NCBI GenBank assembly: GCA_016293435.1
Contig: JAEDEG010000064.1
Location: 1 to 14,650 of the forward strand
DNA: 14,650 bases
Source of the DNA: Clostridia bacterium
GTDB taxonomy: Bacteria; Bacillota; Clostridia; UMGS1810
Reading direction: 5' to 3'
Shown: positions 12,423 to 14,650 of the stretch, piece after piece
Layout: every line of letters starts with the position of its first letter
Position numbering within the stretch: the first letter of the stretch is position 1
Made by a program: the position numbers and the translations under genes
Notes under the pieces: generated by a model
Databases searched by the model: none
What the model was told of the DNA's origin: nothing
Seen by the model: the letters and a program-made list of their open reading frames with translations, nothing else

Positions 12423-14650
12423 TTATTGATTTTCGCTTATGAGCCGTCTGATTTCCTTTTCTGCTTCGGTAACCTCGCCAATGAATTCTGCCGCAGTCAC
12501 TCTGACTGCATTGTTGCCAAACACTATCATCTGCACCTGACCGTCGGAGGTGGCAACCCTTACTCTGTAGTCACGACTCAACTCACGGGAGGCCTTTTCT
12601 ATATAGGTATCGGCTGTTTCGGCTTCTTTGGTGTATACAACGGTTACATCGCCCATGCGCTCTATTTCTCTCACATTGCCGGTTATCTTGTAGGCATCAA
12701 AAACAAGAATCACGTTGTTGCGCTTCATTGCCTGATAGTTGCACACTCGGTTTATGAGAATGCTGCGAGCTGTGTCGGGGCTGTCGGCAGAAATTTCTCT
12801 GAGCTCATCCCAGGCAAAAATAATATTATAGCCGTCTATGAGAAGGTATTCGGGCAAAAGATTTATCTTGTTGCCCTTGTATGGCTTTGAGGTTCTCTCA
12901 GCGGCATAGGTTTTGGGCTTGTCGCGCTTTGACTTGCCGTAGGTACGCTCAAAAATGCGCAAAAGCTCTTCTTCATCGGCAATAATACGTTCATAATTGC
13001 GGGTGCGCTCTTGGGTGACATATTCTTTGGGCTTTAAATTTGCGGCGGGGAGATGCATATGGTCAAACACCTCATCCCATTTGACGGTAAAGCCGCTACC
13101 GTGAGCACAGAAGACCGAATCGGGAGTATTGTCGGTGTCGGCTTCGGCATCGTAGCAGGCAGCCTCGATAACCTCTTGTGCATTTGCACATGGCTCATAG
13201 CCGCAATAGCTAAGTGACAGTGTTCCGTTGCCATGGGTATAGGCAATAACGTCTTTGTGGTAGTTTCTGATAACAGACACGGGAGCCTTGCCTGTGATTC
13301 GTGTAACCTCGCCCATAGCCTCGAGCACATCAAATTCCGCACCCATATTTTGAAAATCGGTGAGTGCCCTGCCGGTGGATTGGGTCGGAATTTCAAGAAC
13401 AAAGCTGTAAAATGGCTCAAGCAAAACCGACTTTGCTGTCATAAGCCCCTGCCTCACAGCACGGTAGGTTGCCTGTCTGAAATCTCCGCCCTCTGTGTGC
13501 TTGATGTGGGCTCTGCCGTTTATGAGAATCAGCTCTACATCGGTAAGCGGTGAGCCGGTGAGCACACCGAGATGCGTTTTTTCGGCAAGATGAGTTAAAA
13601 TGAGCCTTTGCCAGTTTTTGGAAAGCACATCTTCGCTGACCTGTGACGAAATTGAAACACCGCTTCCGCGTTTGCCGGGCTTAATAAGGAGGTGAACCTC
13701 GGCATAGTGGCGCAGGGGCTCGTAGTGACCTACGCCCTCAACAGTTTCGGCAACTGTTTCCTTGTACAAAATTGTGCCCTGTTCAAACTCTACATCGAGC
13801 CCAAATCTATCGGACAAAATACGCTTAAGAATTTCGAGCTGAATCTCACCCATAATTCGAACATTGATTTTTTGCGGGCTGCCCGATAGAGCGACTTGCA
13901 TACGGGTTTCGTCCTGTTCAAGCCTGCGAAATATGGGAAGAGCTTGAGATGCGTCAACGCCGTCGGGCAAGCGAACCGCATAGGTGAATACAGGCTCCGA
14001 GAAAAAGCGCTTTTCACCCGGATCAATGCCAATGCCGTCTCCTGCCTGAGACTTTGTAAGACCCGTAACAGCGCAGACTTCGCCTGCAGCTGCCGTTTGA
14101 ACGGATTTGTACTTTTCGCCGGAATAAAGCCTTATTTCATTTATCTTTTCGCTCCAGCCGTTTGCGCTGATCACTGTTTTGACCTTAAGCGCGCCGCCGG
14201 TGATTTTGAGGTGGGTGAGCCGATTGCCCTTTTCATCCTCAGATATTTTGTACACTCTGGCTCCAAACTCCGACGGATAAAGGGGCGATGAGCAATATTT
14301 GTCTAAGGCGTCGAGAAGCTCCCCGGTGCCATCATTTTTGAGAGCTGAACCAAAAAAACACGGAAAAATTCGCCGCTCCTTTATTGCAGAAATCAAGGCT
14401 GCATCCGACAATTCTCCACTTTCCAAATATTCGTTCATAAGCTCATCGCTCCGGAGTGCCGCCGCTTCGCACATGGCATCGTCATGATTTTCAAAGCTTA
14501 TGCATCCGTCGGAAAGCCTTTGGCACAATTGCTCAATAAGCTCCTCCTTCACGCCACGAAACAGATCCATTTTGTTTATAAAAATAAAGGTGGGGATATT
14601 ATACTCCGAAAGCAGCCGCCACAAGGTGCGGGTGTGGCTCTGCACACCGT
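12423..14650 (-). CDS. TetM/EF-G-like translation GTPase fused to YacP/Rae1-type NYN ribonuclease domain (5' end outside window)
   Basis: The frame is open to the right edge. The first full codons read GV-QSHTRTLWRLL, the DGVQ..T segment that follows switch II in TetM-type factors, so roughly 100 N-terminal residues with the P-loop and switches are missing. Numbering from the Val at 14643-14645, the visible 740 residues hold: the rest of the G domain with NKMD (24-27) and GSAL (99-102); domain II (about 125-210); domain III (about 218-290); domain IV (about 305-410); domain V (about 410-530); a charged linker (about 535-598) with EELLRIFERTYG; and a NYN domain (600-740). The NYN domain has LLIDGYNIIFAW, VILVFDAY, TKEAETADTYIE and VATSDGQVQ, all YacP hallmarks, with candidate catalytic Asp604, Asp679 and Asp701. 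The TetM loop YSPVSTPADFR is IKHTEGGDFR here, so tetracycline protection is doubtful. The likely role is ribosome-directed RNA cleavage or rescue, which is inference. Confidence 0.88.
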   Translation of the reverse strand, partial: GVQSHTRTLWRLLSEYNIPTFIFINKMDLFRGVKEELIEQLCQRLSDGCISFENHDDAMCEAAALRSDELMNEYLESGELSDAALISAIKERRIFPCFFGSALKNDGTGELLDALDKYCSSPLYPSEFGARVYKISEDEKGNRLTHLKITGGALKVKTVISANGWSEKINEIRLYSGEKYKSVQTAAAGEVCAVTGLTKSQAGDGIGIDPGEKRFFSEPVFTYAVRLPDGVDASQALPIFRRLEQDETRMQVALSGSPQKINVRIMGEIQLEILKRILSDRFGLDVEFEQGTILYKETVAETVEGVGHYEPLRHYAEVHLLIKPGKRGSGVSISSQVSEDVLSKNWQRLILTHLAEKTHLGVLTGSPLTDVELILINGRAHIKHTEGGDFRQATYRAVRQGLMTAKSVLLEPFYSFVLEIPTQSTGRALTDFQNMGAEFDVLEAMGEVTRITGKAPVSVIRNYHKDVIAYTHGNGTLSLSYCGYEPCANAQEVIEAACYDAEADTDNTPDSVFCAHGSGFTVKWDEVFDHMHLPAANLKPKEYVTQERTRNYERIIADEEELLRIFERTYGKSKRDKPKTYAAERTSKPYKGNKINLLPEYLLIDGYNIIFAWDELREISADSPDTARSILINRVCNYQAMKRNNVILVFDAYKITGNVREIERMGDVTVVYTKEAETADTYIEKASRELSRDYRVRVATSDGQVQMIVFGNNAVRVTAAEFIGEVTEAEKEIRRLISENQ

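Overview
The window is a stretch of bacterial chromosome in which every convincing gene lies on the minus strand. The protein sequences point to Bacillota, class Clostridia, most likely an Oscillospirales/Ruminococcaceae-like anaerobe. The evidence is the infC-rpmI-rplT attenuator-type operon, strong GGAGG ribosome binding sites, sigma-A type promoters, a beta' subunit with the short Gram-positive trigger-loop region, and a Clostridia-like BCAT and MscL. Placement below class level is inference.

Layout from position 1, with genes running right to left. (1) 1-1322: the infC-rpmI-rplT operon (IF3, L35, L20; L20 loses only its last residue or so at the window edge). It has a consensus promoter, a roughly 165-nt leader with an intrinsic terminator and a competing hairpin, and an AUC start codon on infC. 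(2) 1323-1573: an intergenic region with a second, plus-strand promoter. This could drive a short unannotated RNA that ends at the bidirectional hairpin terminating rpoC. (3) 1574-9205: rpoB-rpoC, the beta and beta' subunits of RNA polymerase. RpoB carries a strongly acidic C-terminal tail of about 119 residues. (4) 9206-9666: a non-coding region holding a structured rpoB leader, the rpoB promoter, helically phased T-tracts and a cluster of four palindromes. (5) 9667-10663: a DUF523 (TudS-like) protein and luxS, which look co-transcribed. (6) 10742-11767: ilvE, the branched-chain aminotransferase, with its own promoter. (7) 11939-12346: mscL. (8) 12423 to the right edge: a TetM/EF-G-like translation GTPase fused to a C-terminal YacP/Rae1-type NYN ribonuclease domain; its N-terminus lies outside the window.

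Much of the window is core transcription and translation machinery in an unusual order. rpoBC has no rplL just upstream and no rpsL/rpsG/fusA downstream, and it carries its own promoter and a long folded leader. The most interesting item is the GTPase-NYN fusion. It joins a domain set that enters the ribosomal A site to a nuclease family whose B. subtilis member cuts mRNA at the A site. The acidic RpoB tail and the possible intergenic RNA come next.
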